64,000 nt of DNA, from positions 113,054 through 177,053 of the forward strand of contig NZ_KL543998.1 in assembly GCF_000711955.1 (NCBI RefSeq). Reading direction: 5' to 3'. Origin of the DNA: Nevskia soli DSM 19509. Its GTDB lineage: Bacteria; Pseudomonadota; Gammaproteobacteria; Nevskiales; Nevskiaceae. The translations under genes were made by a program, and so were the position numbers. The notes beneath the pieces are model-generated. The model saw only the letters and a list, made by a program, of their open reading frames with translations. It had not been told where the DNA came from and made no database searches. How positions within the stretch are numbered: the stretch's first letter is position 1; each line of letters starts with the position of its first letter. Shown here piece by piece: positions 24,828-32,982 of the stretch.

Positions 24828-26073
24828 AGGCTTGCTCCAGCCGATTGATGCGACCGCGCAACAGTTGTGCGGCAGAGGCATCGCCTTGCTTGTCCAACAG
24901 TAATGCCAGGTGCGTCAGGGCTTCGCGGTGCGTGGGCTGCAGGTACAGCGTCTGGCGATAATACTGTACCGCCTCGGCGGTGCGTCCCCCGGCATCGCGG
25001 ATCAAGCCCAGCAGATAGAGAATCTGCGGCGAAGGGCCGTGGCTGCGCTGATGCAGTGCGCAAGCTTCCGCTGCCTCGTCCAACTCGCCGCGGTCGGCTA
25101 GCACAGCGATTGCCGCCGCGGCCTGCTGCGCATCGATGGGAAGCTCGGGCCGCGCTTGGGCCGCTGCAGGCTGGATTGGCGCCGGTGGCGCCGATGGCAG
25201 CGTTGGTAGCGGCGATGGCGAAACGGGCGCGGCCGGCGGCAAGGGTCGGGCCGCTGCAACCGTATGTGCGCCGACAATGGATTCACCCTTGCGGAAGGCG
25301 AAAGCGCGCGGCCAGTGCATCGGACTGAAGCCGTAGCCATGGAGCAAGGAGGTTTCTGCGGGTGCGACGAACAGCGCGCCCGCGGGCTTCAGCAGTCGAG
25401 CCAGCACTGCGACCGCCTGCGTCTGGGCGGCGCGGTCGAAATAGATCAGGACATTGCGGCAAAAGATCGCATCGTACAGCTCGACGTCGGGACGGAAATC
25501 CGGTGCAAACAGGTTGCCGCGTTCGAAGCGCACCGGCGCCCGTACTGCCTCCGACAGGCGGTAAGTCGCCCCCGTGCATTCGAAATAGCGCTCGCGGAAC
25601 TGCAGCTGCGCGCCGCGGAAGGAATTGCGCCCATAGGTCGCTTGGCGGCCCTTTTCCACCGCCCGCGCACTGACGTCGACAGCGTCGATACGGAAGCTCT
25701 CCTGCGGCACGCCCTCGTCCAGCAGCGCCATCGACATCGAATAGGGCTCCTCGCCGCTGGCACAGGGCAGGCTGAGCAGGCGCAGAGTGGTATTCGGCCG
25801 GTTGCGCAACCACACGCTGCGCGCCATGTTGGCCAGCGCGGAAAATGCGCCACGGTCGCGGAAAAACCAGGTTTCCGGCACCACCACCATTTCGATCAGT
25901 TCCTGCAATTCGGCTTCGGAAGTGGACAGGCGCTCCCAGTAGGCTTCCGCGTCGGGCAGCAGGCACATACGGCGACGCTCGTGCACGGCGCGCTGCACGG
26001 CGCCAACGCCGATCGAGGCGCAATCCAGCCCAATGGCCTGCCTCAGCAGCGATTCGATTTTGTGCATGACCAT
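24811..26073 (-). CDS. wspC: CheR-type methyltransferase WspC with TPR tail
   Basis: 420 residues. The CheR all-alpha N-domain (VVVPETWFFRD near residue 70) is followed by the SAM-binding domain (LSLPCASGEEPYSMSMAL near 105 and FCRNVLIYFD near 208). A Pro/Ala-rich linker and a C-terminal TPR segment, with QILYLLGLIRDAGGRTAEAVQYYRQTLYLQPTH around 365, complete it. It methylates WspA glutamates. The start at 26073 overlaps the wspB stop by one base (TGATG); a second ATG two codons on is an alternative. Confidence 0.9.
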   Translation of the reverse strand: MVMHKIESLLRQAIGLDCASIGVGAVQRAVHERRRMCLLPDAEAYWERLSTSEAELQELIEMVVVPETWFFRDRGAFSALANMARSVWLRNRPNTTLRLLSLPCASGEEPYSMSMALLDEGVPQESFRIDAVDVSARAVEKGRQATYGRNSFRGAQLQFRERYFECTGATYRLSEAVRAPVRFERGNLFAPDFRPDVELYDAIFCRNVLIYFDRAAQTQAVAVLARLLKPAGALFVAPAETSLLHGYGFSPMHWPRAFAFRKGESIVGAHTVAAARPLPPAAPVSPSPLPTLPSAPPAPIQPAAAQARPELPIDAQQAAAAIAVLADRGELDEAAEACALHQRSHGPSPQILYLLGLIRDAGGRTAEAVQYYRQTLYLQPTHREALTHLALLLDKQGDASAAQLLRGRINRLEQAYAERS

Positions 26074-26534
26074 CAAGCCGCTGCCTGTAGCGCGCCGAGC
26101 GGCGCCAATATAGGCTGCGACAGCAACCGGTCGAGTTCGATGCGCTGCAGCAAGCCATCCGCATCGCGCAACACCGGGCCCAGGTACGGCGCAACATCGT
26201 TGCTGACACCACTGTCGAGGAACTGTGCGTGATCGCAACGCAGCGTCTGGGTCGCCTGCTCGGCGATCAACCCGACCAGCCGGGCGCCGCCATCCCCAAT
26301 TTGGCCGTGCACCAGCAGGATGCGGGTACTGAGGCAGCGGCGCGCCGGGCGACCGAGCGCCAGCGCGCTCAGATCGATGATCGGCACCGGCATGCCACGA
26401 TAGTCAAACAGACCGGCGAGCCAAGGCGGCGCCTGCGGCAGGCTCTTGATTTCGACGAGGGGCACTACTTCGGCCACGCGACGCGCCTCTATCAGGAAAC
26501 GATCCTTGCCGAGCTGAAAGACCAGGAAGAGCAT
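26073..26534 (-). CDS. wspB: CheW-like coupling protein WspB
   Basis: 153 residues, a single CheW domain: LFLVFQLGKDRFLIEARRVAEVVPL at the start and WLAGLFDYRGMPVPIIDLSAL in the middle. It is one of two CheW proteins in the operon; WspB lacks the Cys-rich extension of WspD. It follows wspA by 16 bases and overlaps wspC by one base. Confidence 0.88.
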   Translation of the reverse strand: MLFLVFQLGKDRFLIEARRVAEVVPLVEIKSLPQAPPWLAGLFDYRGMPVPIIDLSALALGRPARRCLSTRILLVHGQIGDGGARLVGLIAEQATQTLRCDHAQFLDSGVSNDVAPYLGPVLRDADGLLQRIELDRLLSQPILAPLGALQAAA

Positions 26535-26550
26535 GCGTTCTCCCCGGCGC

Positions 26551-28620
26551 TCAGCCTTCCAGGCGGAAGCGCGAGATGCCGTTGCGAAGGGCAGTGGAAA
26601 CCTGGTTGAGGCCGTCGATAGCCTCGGTCGACTGACGCAGCGAATCCACTGTCTGCTGCGCCGCTTCGCTGAGCTGCGACAGCGCCTCGCTGATCTGTTC
26701 GGCGCCGGTGGCCTGCGCCTGCATGCCTTCGTTGACCAGCTCGAAGCGCGGCGCCAGATCCTGCACCTGTCGGATGATCTGCGACAGCTGCCCGCCGGCT
26801 TGCTGCACCTCCTGCATGCCGCGATGCACTTGGTCGGAAAATTTATCCATGCCCATCACGCCGGCGGTCACTGCAGACTGGATTTCCTTCACCGTCTGCT
26901 CGATGTCGTAGGTGGCCACCGCGGTCTGGTCTGCCAGCCGCCGGATCTCGGTGGCGACAACGGAGAAGCCGCGCCCGTATTCGCCGGCCTTTTCCGCCTC
27001 GATGGCGGCGTTGAGCGACAACAGATTGGTCTGGTCCGCCACCTTGGTGATGGTGGTCACCACCTGATTGATGTTTCCGGCCTTCTCATTGAGTACGCCG
27101 AGCTTGTCGTTTATCGAGGTCGCCGCGGCCATGACGTTGTGCATGGTGTCCTCCATGCGCGCCAGGCTGGACTGCCCCTGCCCCGCCAGCACGGCCGAAT
27201 GCTCAGCCACGCCGGACACTTCCTGCATGGTCCTGACCAGCTCCTTCGAGGTGGCGGAAATCTCCCGCGAAGTGGCACCGATCTCGGTCGTAGTGGCGGC
27301 GATTTCGCTGGCCGTGGCCTGCTGCTCGCGCGCGGTCGCGGCGATCTGCGTCAGCGAGGAATTGACCTGGATGCCCGACTTTTGCACCTGGCCAACCAGG
27401 GCCGACAGGCCTTCAACCATGTGGCCGAGCGCCTTGCCCATGACGTCGCGGTCCGATTGCGGCTCGACCCGAACCGCCAGGTTTCCGGCCGCGATCTGCT
27501 CCGCCGCACCGGCCATGTTCTTCAACGCGCCGGTCATGCGGGACAGGGCGTGGCTCAGCATGCCGATTTCGTCGCGTCGCGTTTCCACCGCCACTTGCAG
27601 CGACAGGTCACCGGTCCCGATACGGTCGGCCCAGCCGACCATGCGCCCGAGTGCAACAGTGATGTCGCGCATGATGAATACGCCAATCAGCATCACAACC
27701 AACAGGCCCAGCAGCGCCCAGCCCAGCGTGGCGTAGATGTCACCGCGCAGCTTGGCGATGCGCGTGACCAGCAGACCGTTCAGCGCTTCGGTAGCACGCT
27801 GCTCCATGTCGAAGATGGCGGCGAGCCCGGAACTGACCGCACCGAATGCCTCCGCTGGCGATGGCTCGCTCCTGCGTCCGGCAAAGAGCTTGATGACTCC
27901 GGCGGCGGCGCGCTCTGCGGCACTGGGCCCATCGGCCGCCAGTTGCGGCTTCAGGGCGGCGTTGAAATCCAGCGCTTTACCCAGCGATTGATCCACCTGC
28001 TTCCGCAGATAGTCCGCGAGAACGGCTGCACTGGGCAGTTGTGAAAACACCGCGGAAGGCGCGCCGGCCTGGCCAACGTGCTCGCTCAACTCCGGCGCCT
28101 GGAACATGACCACGTCCATCAGGTAATAGCTGTCGACGTCGGGGTCCAACGTCAGATTGGAAGCGTCGCTGACATCGCCGACCAGAGCGATAGCGCTGTC
28201 GATCACCTTGCTGTGCGCGGCGAAGCTGTCGGCGGAAGACTGGCCGGCCGACTTGGCCAGCATTTCGCGGCAAGCGATGCTGAGAGCCGCCAGCTTCTTG
28301 CCGGTGTGCAGAAAGCCGTCGAGGCGCTGATCGATACCCTCCAGCGTCTTGAGATCATTCTCGATATCGGCGCCCTTGACCGGGAGGGCCGCCTGAACCG
28401 CGGGATCGCCGCCCGCTGCGGCCATGGCCCGATGCTGCTGCAAGTCGCGCAGCAGTACCAGCAATGGACGGTAATACTCCAGACCTCGCAGCTCCTGGCG
28501 AGCAAACTCGACCCCCAGCGTATTGATCGATGCCACCATCTTGTAGGTGACGACAGCAAAGGGAACCATGAACACGGCCCCCATCAATACGAGCTTCTGC
28601 CATACCTTCAGATTCTTCAT
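26551..28620 (-). CDS. wspA: Methyl-accepting chemoreceptor WspA
   Basis: 689 residues. The first membrane helix is KLVLMGAVFMVPFAVVTYKM near residue 10. A large periplasmic four-helix-type domain (about 35-325) contains LDPDVDSYYLMDVVMFQAPEL. The second membrane segment is near 330 (LGWALLGLLVVMLIGVFIM), followed by HAMP and a cytoplasmic MCP helical hairpin whose tip contains ITKVADQTNLLSLNAAIEAEKAGEYGRGF. The closing SRFRLEG of the protein is typical of WspA. It senses surface contact or envelope stress and activates WspE. The start at 28620 was chosen over an upstream ATG because the signal-anchor begins there and a GGAACGG lies just upstream. Confidence 0.9.
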   Translation of the reverse strand: MKNLKVWQKLVLMGAVFMVPFAVVTYKMVASINTLGVEFARQELRGLEYYRPLLVLLRDLQQHRAMAAAGGDPAVQAALPVKGADIENDLKTLEGIDQRLDGFLHTGKKLAALSIACREMLAKSAGQSSADSFAAHSKVIDSAIALVGDVSDASNLTLDPDVDSYYLMDVVMFQAPELSEHVGQAGAPSAVFSQLPSAAVLADYLRKQVDQSLGKALDFNAALKPQLAADGPSAAERAAAGVIKLFAGRRSEPSPAEAFGAVSSGLAAIFDMEQRATEALNGLLVTRIAKLRGDIYATLGWALLGLLVVMLIGVFIMRDITVALGRMVGWADRIGTGDLSLQVAVETRRDEIGMLSHALSRMTGALKNMAGAAEQIAAGNLAVRVEPQSDRDVMGKALGHMVEGLSALVGQVQKSGIQVNSSLTQIAATAREQQATASEIAATTTEIGATSREISATSKELVRTMQEVSGVAEHSAVLAGQGQSSLARMEDTMHNVMAAATSINDKLGVLNEKAGNINQVVTTITKVADQTNLLSLNAAIEAEKAGEYGRGFSVVATEIRRLADQTAVATYDIEQTVKEIQSAVTAGVMGMDKFSDQVHRGMQEVQQAGGQLSQIIRQVQDLAPRFELVNEGMQAQATGAEQISEALSQLSEAAQQTVDSLRQSTEAIDGLNQVSTALRNGISRFRLEG

Positions 28621-29146
28621 TTCCGTTCCAGACGGCGGTAACAATATTTCTCGAAAGGTGCAGCCATTCGCAGGGAACGATCGGTGTTTGCCCTGAGCCG
28701 GCACCAAGGAGACTGTGCGTTACGGCATCGAACAGGGTCAATGAAATAGAGGCGAGTCCTCGTGGGAAAGATTTACTTTTTTTCCTGGAAGAAGCCACTT
28801 TTCCAGCCCTTCAGACGAGCGGTAGCTTTAAAGGGATGAGCGAAAAGTCGTTCCCTCATATTCAGAAGCGGACCCGGGAAATCGGACAGCCGGACAAGTG
28901 ATGTTCTGCTCGAATCACGGGACGCGGAAGCACCCAGGGAAGCGTGGATGAGAACGTGATGGTCGTCCGGAGGCGCGGACGGCAGAGGGCGGCAGATAGT
29001 CGATGGTATCATCCGACCGGATGCCGATATCGTGGAAACAGCCGGCGACGTCCACCTTGTTGCCCCTCGGCGTATCGCCGCAAAGCCGGCGGCAAACCTT
29101 CCACGGCCGCCAGGCGCATCCGAACCGGAGCGGCGGAACCATTAAA
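28621..29146. other. Non-coding region upstream of the wsp operon
   Basis: About 525 bases with no convincing gene. It should hold the wspA promoter, but I see no strong -35/-10 pair. There is an A-rich tract on the minus strand near 28775-28790 and a short dyad CATCCG-AC-CGGATG at 29010-29023. Open frames here show no recognisable features. Confidence 0.4.
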
Positions 29147-29392
29147 CTAGGGCCTGTTAACGCTAATTTGATCGCTGCGACGGCCTCTGGAGGCTTCCAG
29201 CGCAATGGAGAGAGGAGCGCGATGTACTGGAAGTACATGAGCGACGAACGACGCCGCGATGGACGCCTCCAGAGGCCGTCCCGAAGGATTGCGCCCCCCG
29301 CTTTTGTAACAGCGGGCGAGCCATGCGGTGTTGTCGCCTGGCTCGATTTTGGACTGCAACGCAGCGATCAAATTAGCGTTCACAGGCCCTAG
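29147..29392. mobile_element. ~246-bp MITE with 33-bp terminal inverted repeats
   Basis: The left end starts CTAGGGCCTGTTAACGCTAA (29147-29179) and the right end (29360-29392) is its reverse complement with a single mismatch over 33 bases. Inside, a second inverted pair (GACGGCCTCTGGAGGC at 29179-29194, complement at 29265-29280) and a small hairpin ATGTAC-TGGAA-GTACAT (29222-29238) make it strongly foldable. CTAG at both outer ends could be a target duplication or part of the ends; GGGCCTGT ends and CTAG targets are typical of IS5-family elements. It carries no transposase. Its right end lies 4 bases from the bioA start codon. Confidence 0.85.
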
Positions 29393-29396
29393 CCCC

Positions 29397-30752
29397 ATGA
29401 GCCTCAACGAAAACTGGAAGAACCGTTCCCTCGCCCACGTCTGGCATCCCTGCACCCAGATGAAGGACCACCAGTGGCTGCCGCTGGTGCCGGTCAAGTC
29501 CGCCGAAGGCGTCTGGCTGGAGGACTTCGAGGGCAAGCGCTACCTCGACGCGGTCAGTTCCTGGTGGACCAATATCTTCGGCCATCGCCATCCGCACATC
29601 GTGGCGCGGCTGAAGGAGCAGCTCGACCAGCTCGACCACGTCATGCTCGGCGGCTTCACCCACGAGCCGGTGGTGACGCTGTCGGAAAAACTCTGCGCCC
29701 TCGCCCCCAAGGGCCTGACGCGCTGCTTCTACGCCGACAACGGCAGCTCCGCGGTGGAAGTGGCGCTGAAGATGGCCCACCACTACTGGCGCAACCTGGG
29801 CAAGCCGCAGAAGACCCGCTACATCTCGCTCAGCAACGGCTACCACGGTGAAACCCTCGGCGCCCTGGCGGTGAGCGGCACCGGCCTGTACCGCGACTCG
29901 TATACGCCGCTGCTGATGCAGCCGATTCAAGTACTTTCCCCGGACTGTTTCGACCGCAGCCCCGGCGAAGCCTGGGAAGACCACACGCGGCGCCGCTTCC
30001 GCCACATGGAAGAGGCGCTGGAGCGCCATGCCGGTGAAGTGGCGGCGGTGATCGTCGAGCCGCTGGTGCAGTGCGCCGGCGGCATGCGCATGTATCACCC
30101 GATCTACCTGCGCCTGCTGCGCGAGGCCTGCACCCGCCACGGCGTGCTGCTCATCGCCGACGAGATCGCCGTGGGCTTCGGCCGCACCGGCCGCATGTTC
30201 GCCAGCGACTGGGCCGGCATCACGCCGGACCTGATGTGCATCTCCAAGGGCCTCACCTCCGGCACCCTGCCCCTGGCGGCGGTGATGAGCACCGACGAGA
30301 TCTACCAGGCCTTCTACGACGATTACGCCAGCTACAAGGCCTTCCTGCACTCGCACAGCTTCACCGGCAACCCGCTGGCCTGCACCGCCGCGCTGGCCAC
30401 GCTGGAGTTGTTCGAGCGGTCCGATGTGCTGGCCGCCAACCGGCGCTCGGCGGCGATGATGTGGGCCGCGATGACCGAGTTGTCCAGCCACCGCCACGTC
30501 ATCGACATCCGCCAGCAGGGCATGATCCTGGCGGTGGAGCTGGCCAAGAACCCGCGCAAGCGCGAGGAATACCCGGCCGCCGAGCGTCGCGGCCTGCGGG
30601 TCTATCAGTACGGTCTGGAGAAAGGCGTGCTGCTGCGGCCGCTGGGTAACGTGGTTTACCTGATGCCGCCCTACGTCATCACCCCGGAAGAGATCGTGAC
30701 CATGTGCCAGACCGCGATCGAAGGCATCGACATCGCCACCAGCGAGCCTTAG
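29397..30752 (+). CDS. bioA: Adenosylmethionine-8-amino-7-oxononanoate aminotransferase BioA
   Basis: 451 residues, class III PLP aminotransferase. It has HVWHPCTQMKDH near the N-terminus (BioA-specific), ADNGSSAVEVALKMAHHYW near residue 116, YHGETLGALAVSG, LLIADEIAVGFGRTGRMFA near 255, and ISKGLTSGTLPLAAV near 283 with the PLP lysine. It uses S-adenosylmethionine as amino donor to make DAPA in biotin synthesis. The start at 29397 matches family N-termini, but the 4 bases before it and everything upstream belong to a MITE. No Shine-Dalgarno sequence is visible. The frame is open from 29328 inside the MITE, which would add 23 MITE-encoded residues. No other biotin gene is adjacent. Confidence 0.93.
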   Translation: MSLNENWKNRSLAHVWHPCTQMKDHQWLPLVPVKSAEGVWLEDFEGKRYLDAVSSWWTNIFGHRHPHIVARLKEQLDQLDHVMLGGFTHEPVVTLSEKLCALAPKGLTRCFYADNGSSAVEVALKMAHHYWRNLGKPQKTRYISLSNGYHGETLGALAVSGTGLYRDSYTPLLMQPIQVLSPDCFDRSPGEAWEDHTRRRFRHMEEALERHAGEVAAVIVEPLVQCAGGMRMYHPIYLRLLREACTRHGVLLIADEIAVGFGRTGRMFASDWAGITPDLMCISKGLTSGTLPLAAVMSTDEIYQAFYDDYASYKAFLHSHSFTGNPLACTAALATLELFERSDVLAANRRSAAMMWAAMTELSSHRHVIDIRQQGMILAVELAKNPRKREEYPAAERRGLRVYQYGLEKGVLLRPLGNVVYLMPPYVITPEEIVTMCQTAIEGIDIATSEP

Positions 30753-30883
30753 CACAGGGCGCTGCAACCAAATACCGCTGGAATCCGTACTTACGGTCTG
30801 ACGGGCGCGGTTTGCCGGTTCCCGGCACATCGCGTAATTTGCAAGGCATAAGGCCGCAAAGGCCAGGGCACAGAGGAGCAGCG

Positions 30884-31558
30884 ATGAAACAGGTTCAGGG
30901 CCGCATGCTGTCCGGCGTTGCAATGGTGATGATGGCGCTGCTGCCGCTGCTCGGCACTATGGCGCCGCTGCCCGCGGCCGCAGCCGATCACCCCGAGAAC
31001 TGGTGCGCCGACGCCATCGACTTCGCCATGCGCACGGCGCAATATCGCGGCTACGGCCGCAGCGCGGAATACACCGCGAACTCGATCGAGCACGACAGCG
31101 ACGTCTTCATCCAGCAATACCCGGACCTGAGCAAGGCCGACATGCAGCACATCGCCGGCACCGTCTACAAACAGCGCTGGAGTCACTTCCGCGCCGCCGC
31201 GGCGATGAGCAAATCCTGCAAGGCCAAGGCCGAAGCCCAGCCGCCCGCCCTGTTCGTCACCGATCACAGCGACGAGTGGTGCGCCGACGCCGTGGACTTC
31301 GCCATGGGTGTGGCGCAGAACCGCGAACTGGAATTCACCCAGACGATGATCGCCAGCTCCTTCGACCAGAACCCGGTGTACTACAACATGCAGTACCCGG
31401 AACTGTCGAAGGAGGACATGCTGGGCATCACCGACGCCGTGTACCAGCGGCAATGGACGCGCTTCCACGCGGCCGCTGCCGTGAGCACCAGCTGCAAGGT
31501 CAACCCGAAGATGCAGCCGACCAAGCCCATCGGTCCGGCCCAGACTTCGTTGAACTGA
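30884..31558 (+). CDS. Secreted protein with two copies of a ~78-residue Cys-containing repeat
   Basis: 224 residues. The signal peptide runs to about residue 34 (hydrophobic VAMVMMALLPLL, then AAAA-D). Two homologous blocks follow, at about 36-113 and 128-205. Each starts with (N/E)WCADA(I/V)DFAM and ends with QRW(S/T)(H/R)F(R/H)AAAA(M/V)S.SCK, with a YP(D/E)LSK(A/E)DM centre. The cysteines near the ends of each block probably pair, giving one disulfide per repeat in the periplasm. I recognise no family. A GAGGAG ribosome-binding site supports the ATG at 30884. Function unknown. Confidence 0.75.
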   Translation: MKQVQGRMLSGVAMVMMALLPLLGTMAPLPAAAADHPENWCADAIDFAMRTAQYRGYGRSAEYTANSIEHDSDVFIQQYPDLSKADMQHIAGTVYKQRWSHFRAAAAMSKSCKAKAEAQPPALFVTDHSDEWCADAVDFAMGVAQNRELEFTQTMIASSFDQNPVYYNMQYPELSKEDMLGITDAVYQRQWTRFHAAAAVSTSCKVNPKMQPTKPIGPAQTSLN

Positions 31559-31582
31559 AGCTGCGCCCGGAATCAGGGAAAT

Positions 31583-31978
31583 TCAGGCCCTGACTTCCGC
31601 CATCAGCGCCAGGGTATTGCCCTCGCTGTCATCGAAGAAGCCCATCCACAGATCGTGGTCGGGCATTTTGGCGATGAGGTGCGGCGGATGGACGATCTTC
31701 GCGCCCTGCGCCTCCAGGCGGCCGAACGCGGCGGCGATCTCCGGCACCAGGAAGTACAGGATGGAGCCGCGCTTCAGTTCCTGCCCGTTTTCCGGCGGCG
31801 CCAGCATCAGCCGGGTCCCGCCGCAATCGAAGAAAGCCAGCTTGCCGTCGGCGGTGAACAGGTGCTTCAAGCCGAGCACATCGCGGTAGAACGCCTCGGC
31901 CCTGGCCACGTCGGACACCGGCACGGCAACCTGCCCGATCCTGGAAATCCCCAGTGACTCTCCCGTCGATGCTTTCAT
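31583..31978 (-). CDS. VOC-family (glyoxalase/bleomycin resistance-like) protein
   Basis: 131 residues, two beta-alpha-beta-beta-beta units. RIGQVAVPVSDVARAEAFYRDVLGL opens the first and FFDDSEGNTLALM closes the second, both typical of VOC proteins. The substrate is unknown; members include glyoxalases, dioxygenases and antibiotic-binding proteins. It is divergent from a MarR regulator with a palindrome between them, so it is likely regulated by that protein. Confidence 0.8.
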   Translation of the reverse strand: MKASTGESLGISRIGQVAVPVSDVARAEAFYRDVLGLKHLFTADGKLAFFDCGGTRLMLAPPENGQELKRGSILYFLVPEIAAAFGRLEAQGAKIVHPPHLIAKMPDHDLWMGFFDDSEGNTLALMAEVRA

Positions 31979-31994
31979 GGCTTACCCCGATTAG

Positions 31995-32008
31995 TTAGCA
32001 TAAGCTAA
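31995..32008. promoter_or_regulatory. Candidate MarR operator between the VOC and marR genes
   Basis: TTAGC-ATAA-GCTAA is a perfect dyad in a short AT-rich island within the 63-base divergent gap. Its place, size and low GC compared with its surroundings fit a MarR-family binding site overlapping one or both promoters. Confidence 0.5.
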
Positions 32009-32041
32009 ATATCTACCCGAACCCCTCGCCCGGTCAAGCCC

Positions 32042-32497
32042 ATGCTCAAGACCACGCCCGAGCCCGCCGAGGCGGTCGCCGACCGCCTGCACAGCGTGGC
32101 CATCCACCTGCTGCGGCAACTGCGCCAGGAAGACCTGAGCCTGGGCCTGGGTCCGACGCAACTGTCGGCGCTGTCGGTGCTGGTGTTCGGCGGGCCGCAG
32201 ACCATCGGCGCGCTGGCCCGGATCGAACAGGTCGCCGCGCCCACCATCAGCCGCCTGGTGGATGCCCTGGTCGCCGCGGGCCTGGCGGCGCGGGAGACGG
32301 ATGCCAAGGACCGCCGCGTGGTTCATGTCAGCGCCACCCCCGCGGGCAGCAGCCTGATGCAGCGCGGCCGCCGGCAGCGGGTGCAGCGTCTCGTCCGTTT
32401 GCTGGAGGACCTGGACCCCGCGGAACTGGAAACTGTCGGCAGCGCGGCGGAGCGGCTGGCGCAGCTGCTGCGCCGGCCCCGCGCCGCGGGCGAATGA
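32042..32497 (+). CDS. MarR family transcriptional regulator
   Basis: 151 residues with a winged helix-turn-helix: LGPTQLSALSVLVF...TIGALARIEQVAAPTISRLVDALVAAGL, then the wing ARETDAKDRRVVHVSATPAG with the conserved D-R pattern. It probably represses itself and the divergent VOC gene through the dyad at 31995-32008. The ligand is unknown. The start has no obvious ribosome-binding site, but MarR homology covers the full length. Confidence 0.85.
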   Translation: MLKTTPEPAEAVADRLHSVAIHLLRQLRQEDLSLGLGPTQLSALSVLVFGGPQTIGALARIEQVAAPTISRLVDALVAAGLAARETDAKDRRVVHVSATPAGSSLMQRGRRQRVQRLVRLLEDLDPAELETVGSAAERLAQLLRRPRAAGE

Positions 32498-32530
32498 GAA
32501 GCAAAAGCCCTACTGCGCTCCGCTTTGGCT

Positions 32531-32572
32531 TAAAATCAGGGCCCGTTGTACCGGATTCAGGTTCCGACCTGA
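32531..32572 (+). promoter_or_regulatory. Likely fdxA promoter and leader hairpin
   Basis: TAAAAT at 32531-32536 is a good -10; the -35 match is poor. The leader contains TCAGGT-TCCG-ACCTGA (32557-32572), a small hairpin about 30 bases before the ATG at 32603. Confidence 0.35.
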
Positions 32573-32602
32573 GCCTCTTACCTTCAGATAGACCGGCTTG
32601 CC

Positions 32603-32926
32603 ATGACCTTTGTCGTTATCGAAAACTGCATCAAGTGCAAATACACCGACTGCGTGGAAGTCTGCCCGGTGGACTGCTTCCACGAAGGTCCCAACTTCCT
32701 GGTCATCGACCCGGAAGAATGCATCGACTGCACCCTGTGTGAACCCGAGTGCCCGGCCAACGCCATCGTGGCCGAGGACGACTTGCCCGCCGATCAGGCG
32801 CACTTCCTGCCTCTGAACAAGGAGCTGGCCCGCCAGTGGCCGGTGATCACCGAGCGCAAGGAAGGACTGCCGGATTCGAAGGAATGGGACGGCAAGCCGG
32901 ACAAGTTCAAGCTGCTCGAGCGCTGA
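32603..32926 (+). CDS. fdxA: FdxA-type seven-iron (3Fe-4S/4Fe-4S) ferredoxin
   Basis: 107 residues, the length of Azotobacter FdI-like ferredoxins. The Cys pattern CIKCKYTDCVEVCPVDC plus CIDCTLCEPECP provides ligands for a [3Fe-4S] and a [4Fe-4S] cluster. The C-terminal extension NKELARQWPVITERKEGLPD is typical of FdxA. It is a low-potential electron carrier in the cytosol. It is monocistronic or the first gene before addB (56 bases). Confidence 0.92.
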   Translation: MTFVVIENCIKCKYTDCVEVCPVDCFHEGPNFLVIDPEECIDCTLCEPECPANAIVAEDDLPADQAHFLPLNKELARQWPVITERKEGLPDSKEWDGKPDKFKLLER

Positions 32927-32982
32927 TCCGCCGCGGCGGACTGCTCTGCCGCTAAGCTCTTCATGAAAAGCCGAAGCGCGCG

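Noticed and set aside
29003..29392. Open frames inside the MITE considered as a transposase or small gene
   Set aside because: They are translations of the terminal inverted repeats themselves (xxGPVNANLIAA on both strands) and have no protein features.
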